The notes under the pieces are model-generated. The model saw nothing but the letters and a program-made list of their open reading frames with translations. It did not search any database and had not been told where the DNA came from. This document shows, in pieces, positions 25,310 to 33,246 of a DNA stretch of 64,000 nucleotides (within the stretch, counting starts at the first letter, position 1; each line of letters starts with the position of its first letter). Source of the DNA: Bin87 sp026710825 (GTDB taxonomy: Bacteria > Chloroflexota > Dehalococcoidia > Lucifugimonadales > UBA3495); the NCBI GenBank assembly GCA_965232815.1, contig OZ247427.1, forward strand, positions 2,108,001 to 2,172,000, given 5' to 3'. The position numbers and the translations under genes are program-made.

Positions 25310-25720
25310 TCAATCTGATGTTGCGTTGGATCTGATGTATTCGATTATATCGTTGGTCGACGTGCCGGGGCCGAACACCGCTGACACGCCGATTTGCGCC
25401 AAAGGCTCCCGATCCGATTCGGGCACGATTCCGCCCAGAACCACCAGAACATCGTCCATTCCCTGTTCCCGCAACAGCCGCATGATTTCGGGCAACAATT
25501 CCATGTGTGCGCCGGAGAGGATACTCAGCCCCAGCACCGAGACGTCTTCCTGCGCGGCGGCTTGAACCACCATCTGCGGCGTCTGTCGGATGCCGGTGTA
25601 GATGACCTCCATCCCCGCGTCGCGAAGCGCACGGGCAATGACCTTTGCTCCGCGGTCATGGCCGTCCAATCCTGGTTTGGCAACCAGGACGCGAACGGGA
25701 TTGTCTATTCCTGTGACCAT
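25310..25720 (-). CDS. Methylmalonyl-CoA mutase B12-binding (small) subunit
   Basis: 136 residues from ATG 25720; the frame also opens at a TTG at 25777 but without support. A stand-alone cobalamin-binding Rossmann domain: motif D-x-H-x-x-G is LDGHDRG with His21 as lower axial ligand, then the GLSILSGAH (SxL) and VVLGGIVPESD (GG) motifs of the B12 fold. It completes the catalytic subunit encoded 13 kb away at 10852-12507. Lies upstream of yceD but has its own spacing and the yceD promoter in between, so it is likely a separate unit. Confidence 0.93.
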   Translation of the reverse strand: MVTGIDNPVRVLVAKPGLDGHDRGAKVIARALRDAGMEVIYTGIRQTPQMVVQAAAQEDVSVLGLSILSGAHMELLPEIMRLLREQGMDDVLVVLGGIVPESDREPLAQIGVSAVFGPGTSTNDIIEYIRSNATSD

Positions 25721-25962
25721 ATGTCTGCGGCCTGCTTTGTAACTCGATGATGCTATCGCCGATGTTGCGTCGGACAATTTTCGCAGATGGCAAACGTTGA
25801 CGCAATAGCGGGACTGTGCGTGCCGGTCATGCGAGGCGCGTTTTAGAGAGTGGTCGCCAGGTCAGCGTTCCCGGAACAGTGGCGGCGGCGCGGTTGTACA
25901 TTTAGCGTTTTGCCGGGTCCCTTTCGCCCGCCTATCTTCCGGCGCCCGGCTGGCACAAACCG

Positions 25963-25992
25963 TTGACACCGTTGGAGGGTATTACCTATTCT
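25963..25992 (+). promoter_or_regulatory. Promoter of tRNA-Arg(TCT)
   Basis: Consensus -35 TTGACA (25963-25968), 18-nt spacer and a weaker -10 TATTCT (25987-25992), ending 11 bp before the tRNA. The rest of 25778-25962 shows no gene or clear structure. Confidence 0.6.
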
Positions 25993-26003
25993 AAATGAGG
26001 CGC

Positions 26004-26079
26004 GTCCCAGTAGCTCAGTGGACAGAGCGGCTGCCTTCTAAGCAGCTGGCCGCGGGTTCGAATCCTGCCTGGGACGCCA
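26004..26079 (+). tRNA. tRNA-Arg (anticodon TCT)
   Basis: 76-nt cloverleaf: acceptor GTCCCAG (26004-26010) pairs with CTGGGAC (26069-26075). Anticodon stem GCTGC/GCAGC with loop C-T-T-C-T-A-A gives TCT, reading AGA/AGG. T arm contains GGTTCGAATCC. Discriminator G and encoded CCA (26077-26079). Confidence 0.97.
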
Positions 26080-26100
26080 TTTTGTCGCCATTTCGAGTGT

Positions 26101-26139
26101 AAACTGCCGGGCGATTACGGCGGTTTCCGACCCTTTTAT
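26101..26139 (+). terminator. Probable terminator of tRNA-Arg(TCT)
   Basis: AAACTGCCG (26101-26109) pairs with CGGCGGTTT (26118-26126) with one G-U pair and an 8-nt loop. A T-rich stretch (CTTTTATTT) follows after about 6 nt. Between here and 26434 I see no gene. Confidence 0.45.
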
Positions 26140-26434
26140 TTCCCGATGTTTTAAACGGGCCAGATTGGCAAGCTTTTTGCTCAATCCCGTCGAGTTTAGC
26201 GCGTGGGTGCTGTTGAAGGCGGGGAGCATTTCCCAATCGCGCAGATCCTCGCGCCCACCAGCCGGCAACGGTTGACTGCTGACCGCCCGATGCTGGAGTG
26301 GCGACGGCTTCGCAGCCTCCATATAATCGCCACAGACAGTAGGACAAGGCAGGCCAGGCATTGAGGATGGAGCGCGCAGCCGCCGGTGGCAGTGGGGCTT
26401 GACCGCGTCGACAGGTATGCAGGAGGACAGACGC

Positions 26435-27835
26435 ATGGCGGACCTGAGATTTGCGACCCTTTCGGAGGGTTATGCCGTCGTCAGTCAATCGGCGGTTGAG
26501 GACTTCAGAAGTAGCTTGTACGGCGAGTCGCTGAGTCCAGGCGACGAGGGATACGATGGTGTCCGGCGGGTCTGGAACGCCATGGTGGACAAACGGCCGG
26601 CCCTGATTGCCCGGTGCAGCGGAACGGCCGATGTGATCAACTCAGTCAACTTCGCCAGGGAGAATGACCTGCTTATTTCGGTTCGGGGTGGCGGGCACAA
26701 TTTCCCGGGGAACAGCGTGTGCAACGACGGATTGATGATCGACCTTTCGATGATGACCGGCGTCCGCGTGGATGCGGCCGCGCAAACGGTCCGCGCACAG
26801 GGCGGCGCCAAGTGGGGTGCGTTTGACCACGAGACTCAGGCCTTCGGGTTGGCCGCGCCGGGCGGGACCGATCCTGATACCGGTATCGGCGGACTGACGC
26901 TGGGCGGCGGCATCGGCTGGCTGTCCAGCAGTTACGGTCTCAGTTGCGACAACGTGATATCCGCAGACGTGGTGATGGCAGACGGTCGGGCGCTCACCGC
27001 CAGCGCCGACGAGAATGCGGACCTGTTGTGGGCCATCAAGGGCGGCGGCGGCAACTTTGGCGTCGTCACCTCGTTGGAGTACCAGTTGCATCCGGTCGGT
27101 CCTCAGGTGTTGGCGGGTTGGTTGTTCTATCCGTATTCGAGGGCAAGGGAATTCTTCGCGCTGGTCAACGAATTCACCGCAAACATGCCGGACGAGGTGA
27201 ACCTGGTAACCTTCCTGACAACCCTGCCCGATGGAAGCGGGAAGGCCTGCAGCATTCTGCTCTGCTATCACGGCCCCATCGACGAGGGAGAGCGCGTCAT
27301 CCGGCCGCTCCGAGAGTTCGGGCCACCGTTGTCGGACGGTGTCCGACCCATGACCTACACCAACGCGCAGTCGCTGGCGTTGGCTCCATCCGGGCGTCAG
27401 AACTACCTGAAATCGCATTTCATGCGGGAAATCAGCGACGACGCGCTGGAGATCACGCTCGACTATTTTGACCGGGCGACCTCGCCGCTCTCCAGCGTGT
27501 TGTTCCAGTACCTGGGCAATGCTGCTCGGCGCGTGTCCCCCGATGAGACCGCCTTCGGACACCGGGGAGCCCTGTGCGAATGGGCCGCCAACGGGGTTTT
27601 CATGGATCCGGGGGAGTCTGAGGTCCACATACGGTGGGTGCGGGATTTTGCCGCAGAGTTGTTGCCGTTCTCGTCAGGGCCGTACCTCAACCAGGTCGGC
27701 ACCGAGGAGGAGGAAGGGGTCGAGGCGATACAGGCCGCCTTCGGCGACAATTTCCAGAGGCTGGCGGCCCTGAAGCAAAAGTACGACCCGACCAACCTGT
27801 TCAGCCACAACCAGAACATCCGGCTGCGGGTCTGA
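26435..27835 (+). CDS. FAD-linked oxidoreductase, berberine-bridge-enzyme type
   Basis: 466 residues from ATG 26435, which has AGGAGG 8 nt upstream; an in-frame start at 26399 lacks one. PCMH-type FAD domain: RGGGHNFPG (84-92), where His88 is the expected covalent FAD attachment site, then GGLTLGGGIGWLSSSYGL and WAIKGGGGNFGVVTSL. The second covalent Cys of plant BBEs is absent (segment APGGTDPDTGIGG), so single attachment is expected. The BBE C-terminal motif is YDPTNLFSHNQNI. No signal peptide. Oxidises a sugar, alcohol or aromatic substrate with O2; the substrate is unknown. Confidence 0.92.
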   Translation: MADLRFATLSEGYAVVSQSAVEDFRSSLYGESLSPGDEGYDGVRRVWNAMVDKRPALIARCSGTADVINSVNFARENDLLISVRGGGHNFPGNSVCNDGLMIDLSMMTGVRVDAAAQTVRAQGGAKWGAFDHETQAFGLAAPGGTDPDTGIGGLTLGGGIGWLSSSYGLSCDNVISADVVMADGRALTASADENADLLWAIKGGGGNFGVVTSLEYQLHPVGPQVLAGWLFYPYSRAREFFALVNEFTANMPDEVNLVTFLTTLPDGSGKACSILLCYHGPIDEGERVIRPLREFGPPLSDGVRPMTYTNAQSLALAPSGRQNYLKSHFMREISDDALEITLDYFDRATSPLSSVLFQYLGNAARRVSPDETAFGHRGALCEWAANGVFMDPGESEVHIRWVRDFAAELLPFSSGPYLNQVGTEEEEGVEAIQAAFGDNFQRLAALKQKYDPTNLFSHNQNIRLRV

Positions 27836-27915
27836 ACTCCAAGCCGGAGTGTTTGGCTCACGGAGCCCGCAACCAGCGTCCGAGCACGCCGCGCGGGACG
27901 CCGATTGGTGTGTCG

Positions 27916-28809
27916 TTATAGCGCTGCGATGCCTCGCACCCTGGTCTGAAGGCTGTAGACCGAATCGCCGGCGGTGATGAACAGGGTGTCCAGATTTTCG
28001 CCGCCAAAGACTAGGTTGCGGGGCACTTCGGGGACACGGATAACTCCCAGGCGGTTGCCGTCAGGATCGATCACCCAGATCCCTCCGGAGCCGGTGCAAT
28101 ACACCCTGCCTTCGATGTCCACCTTTATGCCGTCAGGCACGCCGGGCTCAGCCGACGACATATCACAGAAGATCCGGTTGTTGCTCAGCGTACCGTCGGC
28201 GGCCACATCGAAGGCCCTCACGAAGCGATGCGTACATACCTCGCCCCGTTCGCCCTCCTCGACGCAGCGATCGTCGAGTCGGCTGATCGCGACGTAGAGC
28301 ACCGATTCGTCCGGGGATAGCGCGAGGCCGTTGGGATATTCGCACTCGTCGGTGCCAACGTGCAGGGCGCCATCGGGTGCGATGCGGAACACAGCGGCGA
28401 ATCCCAACTCTCGCTGTTCCTCAGGGATGCCTCGTTCGGGATCGGTGAAATAGACGTTGCCGTCGGTGCGGCAAACTATGTCATTGGGACGGTTGAGGCG
28501 TTTGCCCTGCCACCTGTCGGCTACCGTCGTTACCGATCCGTCGGAGTCCATCCGGGTGATCTGCCGGTTGGCTCCCTCGCACATGAGGAGTCTGCCCTGG
28601 CGGTCAAGAGTACAGCCATTGCCTTCACCGGTACCGGTGCGGATTGCCACGGGTTCGCCGCTGCCATCCCAGCGCATCAGCATGCTTTCGCGGTGTCGCA
28701 CGTACGTCAGATAGTTGCCGGGATGCCACAGCGGGCCCTCGGTGGGTCCGCCGGCTGCAATCAGGACGGGATCGCCTGACTCAATGATTGTGGAAAGGTT
28801 CTCAGCCAT
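27916..28809 (-). CDS. SMP-30/gluconolactonase-like beta-propeller
   Basis: 297 residues from ATG 28809 with GGAGG upstream. Six-bladed propeller lactonase family: GPTEGPLWHP at the start (the Glu metal ligand), NRPNDIVCRTDGNVYFTDP (Asn/Asp metal site), ECEYPNGLALSPDESVLYVA and GVPDGIKVDIEGRVYCTG (the catalytic-site Asp). Typically a calcium-dependent hydrolase of sugar or other lactones. In the same orientation as the MmgE/PrpD gene 71 bp upstream, so probably cotranscribed. Convergent with the FAD oxidase, which could make a lactone substrate (inference). Confidence 0.9.
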   Translation of the reverse strand: MAENLSTIIESGDPVLIAAGGPTEGPLWHPGNYLTYVRHRESMLMRWDGSGEPVAIRTGTGEGNGCTLDRQGRLLMCEGANRQITRMDSDGSVTTVADRWQGKRLNRPNDIVCRTDGNVYFTDPERGIPEEQRELGFAAVFRIAPDGALHVGTDECEYPNGLALSPDESVLYVAISRLDDRCVEEGERGEVCTHRFVRAFDVAADGTLSNNRIFCDMSSAEPGVPDGIKVDIEGRVYCTGSGGIWVIDPDGNRLGVIRVPEVPRNLVFGGENLDTLFITAGDSVYSLQTRVRGIAAL

Positions 28810-28880
28810 GGTGATCACACCTCCAATTGAGTTGCGAAATGCGCTGTGGCGGTTGTGACTCCGTGATGATTTTGGGAGCC

Positions 28881-30248
28881 TCAGCCGAGAAGCAGGTCGG
28901 CCAATCCGCTCACCGGGTCTCCCTCCTCCAACCGGTCAAGCCGCGACAGGAGTTCCGTGGCGGTTGATTCGGGCAACGCCTGGGACGCGCAGTCCCGGAA
29001 CTTCTCCCTGATGTCCTCCATCGTGACGCCACGCAGGGCTCCGCTGTTGGCGCGGTGCGCCTGTTGCCGCAGGATGCTGCCATCCTTCAGCTGTACCTCC
29101 ACCTGGTGGTATCCCTCATCCCAGCTTGGTTTGCCCTCGTTGCCGGGGATGCGACGCATGTCGATGCGGGGAATCAGTGCCTGCGCTTCGGGACGCATCA
29201 CCTGGTCGTCGGTGAAGGACTGCAATCCTACCCGGCGATCCAGCAGAGCGGCGGCGAGGCAGTACTGCATGCTGAACTTGCCTTCCAGAGACGACAGCGG
29301 GCGCGAATGGATCAAAGATCTGGGCGGGTCGAAGTCCACCATCACGTCGATCCGGTCCACAGCATCGGGGTCGATTGCGCCCTGGCCCAACAGGTCGAAA
29401 GTGGCATCCAGGGCCAGGTGGGCGCTGCCGCAACACGGGTATTTCTTGACCTCGATCCCGGATTCCACAAGGTAGAGTTTGTTCCCCAGGTTCGCCGCCA
29501 CCTGCTCGCTGTCGAAATCCTGGCCGCCCGAAAAGGCGCGAATGAACCCGAATCGTCCTTCCAGAGCGTCCTGGCTGGCGGTGAAACCATCCCGCACCAG
29601 CTTGGCCGCGACCACGCCGGCCCGGGCGGAGTCTCCGGCGTGGAAGGGCTTGGTCATGGTGCCGAAGTTCTGACGCAGTCCCGATGCCTGGGAGGCGGCC
29701 AGCGAGACAGCCATGGCGGTTTGTTCCGGGTCCAGGGACATGATCTTGCTGGCGGCGGCCGCCGCCCCCACCGTTCCCAGCGGGCCGGTGGGATGCCAGC
29801 CAAGGTCGTCATAATAGGCTTCGCTCAACGCTTCGCCCACGGCGCAGGAAACCTCGAACCCTGACATATAGCCCAGCAGCATGTCCTTGCCCGATGCGCC
29901 GTACTCCTCGGCGACGGCTAAAGCGGCGGGCAGCAACACCGCGGTGGGGTGAGTCTTTGTGATCTGGGTGATGTCGTCGTAGTCCAGGGCGTGGGCCATG
30001 GCCCCGTTCACCAGGGCAGCGTTGGCAGCCGATGTCCTGAATCCTCTCCCTACGACGCTGGCGGCAGGAATTGCGCCCTCGCCATCGATGTATCGGCAAA
30101 GGATGTCCGACAGGGATTCCCGGGAGCCGGCCAACATGCACGCGAGGCAGTCCGTGATGGCGCCCTTGGCGGCGTCGATGGCATCGGGCGGGAAGTCCTC
30201 GATGTCGGCGCCGGTAATGTAATCGGCGATGTGTTGCGTGATGTTCAT
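28881..30248 (-). CDS. MmgE/PrpD family protein
   Basis: 455 residues from ATG 30248 with a perfect AGGAGG site; upstream in-frame sequence to 30545 is not supported. Family of 2-methylcitrate dehydratase and cis-aconitate decarboxylase-like enzymes. Motifs: AKGAITDCLACMLAGS, NGAMAHALDYDD (active-site His/Asp pair), THPTAVLLPAALAVAEEYG, and KPFHAGDSARAGVVAAKLV. The specific reaction is unknown. No prpB/prpC genes are nearby, so propionate breakdown by the methylcitrate cycle is not indicated; the methylmalonyl route is encoded elsewhere in the window. Confidence 0.92.
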   Translation of the reverse strand: MNITQHIADYITGADIEDFPPDAIDAAKGAITDCLACMLAGSRESLSDILCRYIDGEGAIPAASVVGRGFRTSAANAALVNGAMAHALDYDDITQITKTHPTAVLLPAALAVAEEYGASGKDMLLGYMSGFEVSCAVGEALSEAYYDDLGWHPTGPLGTVGAAAAASKIMSLDPEQTAMAVSLAASQASGLRQNFGTMTKPFHAGDSARAGVVAAKLVRDGFTASQDALEGRFGFIRAFSGGQDFDSEQVAANLGNKLYLVESGIEVKKYPCCGSAHLALDATFDLLGQGAIDPDAVDRIDVMVDFDPPRSLIHSRPLSSLEGKFSMQYCLAAALLDRRVGLQSFTDDQVMRPEAQALIPRIDMRRIPGNEGKPSWDEGYHQVEVQLKDGSILRQQAHRANSGALRGVTMEDIREKFRDCASQALPESTATELLSRLDRLEEGDPVSGLADLLLG

Positions 30249-30559
30249 GGTGAACCTCCTGACGGTTGAGGGCAGTGGTGATGCTACCATGCGCCAAGTC
30301 GTGATGGAAATATCGGGTGTCGAAATCGTCGCGTGTCCTGCATTGGGGCGGAATAATCCGATGCTCGCGATGCCGCTTTTTGACGAACACGTGCATATGG
30401 CTGGCGGTGCTCGGGCCGGCCAAGTTAAGAATCTGGCCGGCCAGCGGTTTTCCGCCCGGCCCGATATACAATGACCCCATATACGACATGGATCGGGACT
30501 ATCGAATGGACCGCAACCATCGATATGCCGTGGGACAAGTGACAAACCGGGAGGTGTAC
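30249..30559. other. Divergent intergenic region with a GC-rich inverted repeat
   Basis: 311 bp between the MmgE/PrpD and NHL genes. GGCCGGCCA (30414-30422) and TGGCCGGCC (30434-30442) form a perfect 9-bp inverted repeat with an 11-bp spacer, which could be a regulator binding site or an RNA hairpin in the NHL leader. GATATACAAT near 30463-30472 resembles a -10 element. No gene seen. Confidence 0.5.
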
Positions 30560-31594
30560 ATGCCGGCCGAGAAAGGCATCATCCAAACCGTATTGGGAAA
30601 CGGGTCGGAGGGTTGGGAAGGCGACGGCGGCCCGGCGTTACACGCCTCGTGCCAGACTCCGTACGCCTGTGAATTCGATCCCCAGGGGAACATGGTGGTG
30701 TGCATGGGCCGCCATCACCGGATACGCCGCGTGGATGGGAACACCGGTATCATCACGCTGATTGCAGGCACGGGAGAGCCGGGGTACGCCGGCGACGGTG
30801 GTCCCGCCGTCGATGCGCTCATCAACCAGCCGTACGGACTGGCCATCGACACCAACGGTGACATGTACTTTGCGCAGCGTTTCGACCCTTCGGTGAGAAA
30901 GATAGACGGTCGCACGGGTATCATATCCACCGTGGCGGGCACGGGCGAATTCGGCTACGGCGGGGATGGCGGTCCCGGCAACGAGGCCATGCTCCGGGAG
31001 CCCAATGATCTGTTCCTGGACGGGCGGGGCGGTCTGCTGATCGCCGACATACAGGACCAGCGCATACGCAGGGTGGACCTGGAAACCGGGATCATAACCA
31101 CGTTCGCCGGAACTGGGGAGAAATCTCGCGAAGGGGATGGCAAACCGGCCGCCGCCGCAAGCCTGATGGGCCCTCGGGCGGTTTGCATGGACAGCCTGGG
31201 GAATGTATTCGTATGCGAACGGGAAGGCAACGGAGTGCGGAAAATATCCCCGGACGGATTGTTGACCACAATTGCCGGCGCTGATTCGGTGTACGGTTAC
31301 TCGGGCGACGGCGGGCCGGCGCTGGCAGCGACCTGGGGAGCGCCGAAAGCGATGCGCTGCGATCTCAATGACAACATCATCGTGTTGGACTCGGATAACT
31401 GCGCAGTCAGGCGCATTGATGCGACCACAGGCATTGTAACCACCATAGCCGGCGGGCGCGAGGGCAGCGGCGGCGATGGCGGTCCGGCCACCGAGGCCGG
31501 TCTGATTCATCCCCACGGCTGCGGCATCAACGCGGAAGGCGACCTCTTCATCGCGGACACGCATAATCACCGCGTGCGCGTGGTCGGCTTGTGA
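30560..31594 (+). CDS. NHL-repeat beta-propeller protein
   Basis: 344 residues from ATG 30560 (GGGAGG 6 nt upstream); the frame is open further upstream without a ribosome site. Six repeats of about 50-56 residues, each with a GDGGPA-like turn (GDGGPALHA, GDGGPAVDA, GDGGPGNEA, GDGKPAAAA, GDGGPALAA, GDGGPATEA) followed by P.G.a.D..G..y.aD...R+. This fits a six-bladed propeller of the teneurin/NHL kind. No signal peptide is apparent, although such proteins are often exported. Function unknown; ligand or protein binding is likely. Confidence 0.88.
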   Translation: MPAEKGIIQTVLGNGSEGWEGDGGPALHASCQTPYACEFDPQGNMVVCMGRHHRIRRVDGNTGIITLIAGTGEPGYAGDGGPAVDALINQPYGLAIDTNGDMYFAQRFDPSVRKIDGRTGIISTVAGTGEFGYGGDGGPGNEAMLREPNDLFLDGRGGLLIADIQDQRIRRVDLETGIITTFAGTGEKSREGDGKPAAAASLMGPRAVCMDSLGNVFVCEREGNGVRKISPDGLLTTIAGADSVYGYSGDGGPALAATWGAPKAMRCDLNDNIIVLDSDNCAVRRIDATTGIVTTIAGGREGSGGDGGPATEAGLIHPHGCGINAEGDLFIADTHNHRVRVVGL

Positions 31595-31645
31595 TTGCTG
31601 CTCTGGTGCGCGCCACCGTTGGTGCAAGGACAGGGGAGTTTACAG

Positions 31646-32878
31646 TTAGAGTCGCGGGCTCTCCATCACAGCAGGAGCGCGGTAGAAGGTGCGCTTGCCC
31701 GATTTGAAAGCCATCATGGGTGAGATGACCTCTGACACCGCGGCAGCGCGACTTTCGCAGTCCAACACGGCGAGATCGGCAGACTGCCCCACGGCCAGAC
31801 CGTAGTCAGGCAGTCGCAACAGGCGTGCGGCCCGGTTGGTCACCATCTCGTAACATTCCGCAGTTTCGCGTGGGTCACCCACCTGGCAGATGTTGGCATA
31901 GAGGTTCGCCATGCGGACCAGCGAGCAGTCGCCAAAGGGAGTGAAGGGGTTGAGCACGTTGTTGGTGGAAAGGGAGCAGTTCACTCCTTCATCCAGCAGG
32001 CGATGAGCCGGAGCCACGCCGCGCATGACGGAATGATCCTGGTGTCGTCCCATCAGGTACAGGTCCGTGGCCGGAAGGACCGTCACTGCCACCCCGGCTG
32101 ATGCGAGCCGGTTTGCCTGTGCGGTGAGGCGTTCCGGCGACAACGCGGAGAGCTTGGTAACGTGGCCGACTGCGACACGGCCCCCATATCCGAAGCGCTC
32201 GGTCAGGTCGCACACGTAGTCCATGTCCATGCTGCTGGCATCGGGGCCGAAGTCCAGGTGCATGTCGATATCGATATCGAACCGGCGGGCTATTTCAAAC
32301 ACTCGGTCAATCTGACCATGGGGATCGCTGTCGGTATAGGGCGCGGCGCCCACCACCGTTCCGCCCCGTCGCAGCCCCTCGACTATCAACTCGTCGGTCC
32401 CGGGATTATTGAGCAGCCCCTCCTGGGGGAATATGCAGATCTCGATATCCATGGCCCACCTGAATTCCTGCACCAGCGGCAAGATGCCCTCCAGGCTGCG
32501 CAGGCCGATGACCGGGTCCACTTCAAGATGGGTGCGGATGTGGGTGGTGCCGTTGAGGACGCACTTTTCCAGGGTCCGCCGGGCGCGGTGATAAACGTCC
32601 TCTGGCGTAAACTCCCGCTTGAGCCGGGCGACCTCGCCGATGGCCGCATCGAGGCCTCCCTGGCCTGAAGACAGACGGTCCAATATGCAGGACTTGTCGA
32701 GATGGATGTGTGTCTCGACGAAACCCGGCGTCACCAACCTGCCGCCGAGATCGTATATTCGCGCATCTGCGTTCAGGCGGCCTTCGATTGCGGTGATACG
32801 TCCGTTTTCGATGCCGATGTCTACCGACTGCGCCTCAATGCCATCGGCGATCCTGGCGTTTCGGAGAATGGTGTCCAT
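31646..32878 (-). CDS. Amidohydrolase, cytosine-deaminase-like
   Basis: 410 residues from ATG 32878 (GAGGAAA site); an ATG five codons upstream overlaps it. TIM-barrel metal hydrolase: ETHIHLDKS (H57, H59), a THLEVDP segment, MHLDFG (H207), GHVTKL (H239). The position aligned with the metal-binding Asp of E. coli CodA (D313, in DDVFDP) is Asn306 here (TNNVLNPFTPFGD). This is either a distinct subfamily or altered metal chemistry, so a deaminase call is tentative; cyclic amide or N-heterocycle hydrolysis is the broad expectation. Cytosolic. Confidence 0.85.
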   Translation of the reverse strand: MDTILRNARIADGIEAQSVDIGIENGRITAIEGRLNADARIYDLGGRLVTPGFVETHIHLDKSCILDRLSSGQGGLDAAIGEVARLKREFTPEDVYHRARRTLEKCVLNGTTHIRTHLEVDPVIGLRSLEGILPLVQEFRWAMDIEICIFPQEGLLNNPGTDELIVEGLRRGGTVVGAAPYTDSDPHGQIDRVFEIARRFDIDIDMHLDFGPDASSMDMDYVCDLTERFGYGGRVAVGHVTKLSALSPERLTAQANRLASAGVAVTVLPATDLYLMGRHQDHSVMRGVAPAHRLLDEGVNCSLSTNNVLNPFTPFGDCSLVRMANLYANICQVGDPRETAECYEMVTNRAARLLRLPDYGLAVGQSADLAVLDCESRAAAVSEVISPMMAFKSGKRTFYRAPAVMESPRL

Positions 32879-32889
32879 CGCGTTTCCTC

Positions 32890-33177
32890 TCATGCGGATT
32901 GCGATAATGTGGATTCGGAGGCACAGGGTGGGGGCCTGCGGTACAGGCGCACATAGCGTTCACCCTCCGATTTCTCGAACCGAACCTTTCGCCACCAACC
33001 ATACAATGGGCATGGTTGGTTTGCCACGGTCTCCCTGATTCCTGCCAAACGAGGACGTGCGGTTTGCCGTAGCGCAGACCGGCGGATATAATCCCGTGCG
33101 ATCTCGCTGCGTCGGAACTCCCGGCTTGAGACCCAACGCTGTTCGATGCGACGGCTTTGTCTCTTGAGATGTTCCAC
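32890..33177 (-). CDS. Possible small basic protein upstream of the amidohydrolase
   Basis: 95 codons from a GTG at 33177 to a TGA at 32890, ending exactly before the GAGGAAA ribosome site of the amidohydrolase, so the two would be adjacent in one unit. The product is Arg-rich, with a stretch NQPCPLYGWWRKVRFEKSEG near the C-terminal third. No family recognised and no ribosome site seen. Third-position GC looks lower than in neighbouring genes. It could be a decayed gene or simply an open frame in the 368-bp gap between divergent genes. Confidence 0.25.
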   Translation of the reverse strand: MEHLKRQSRRIEQRWVSSREFRRSEIARDYIRRSALRQTARPRLAGIRETVANQPCPLYGWWRKVRFEKSEGERYVRLYRRPPPCASESTLSQSA

Positions 33178-33246
33178 GCAAGACCGCGTGCATGACACAA
33201 TAGACGCTGCGATCCAACTTCCCTGAATTGTTTTGGAGCTTGAACG

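Noticed and set aside
26015..26488. Minus-strand open frames over tRNA-Arg(TCT), with text such as ASQAGFEPAASCLEG and RQDSNPRPAA
   Set aside because: This is the familiar antisense translation of a tRNA gene, seen in many false annotations; no ribosome site.
28881..30545. Upstream extension of the MmgE/PrpD frame from 30248 to 30545
   Set aside because: The perfect AGGAGG before ATG 30248 and the family N terminus support the shorter form.
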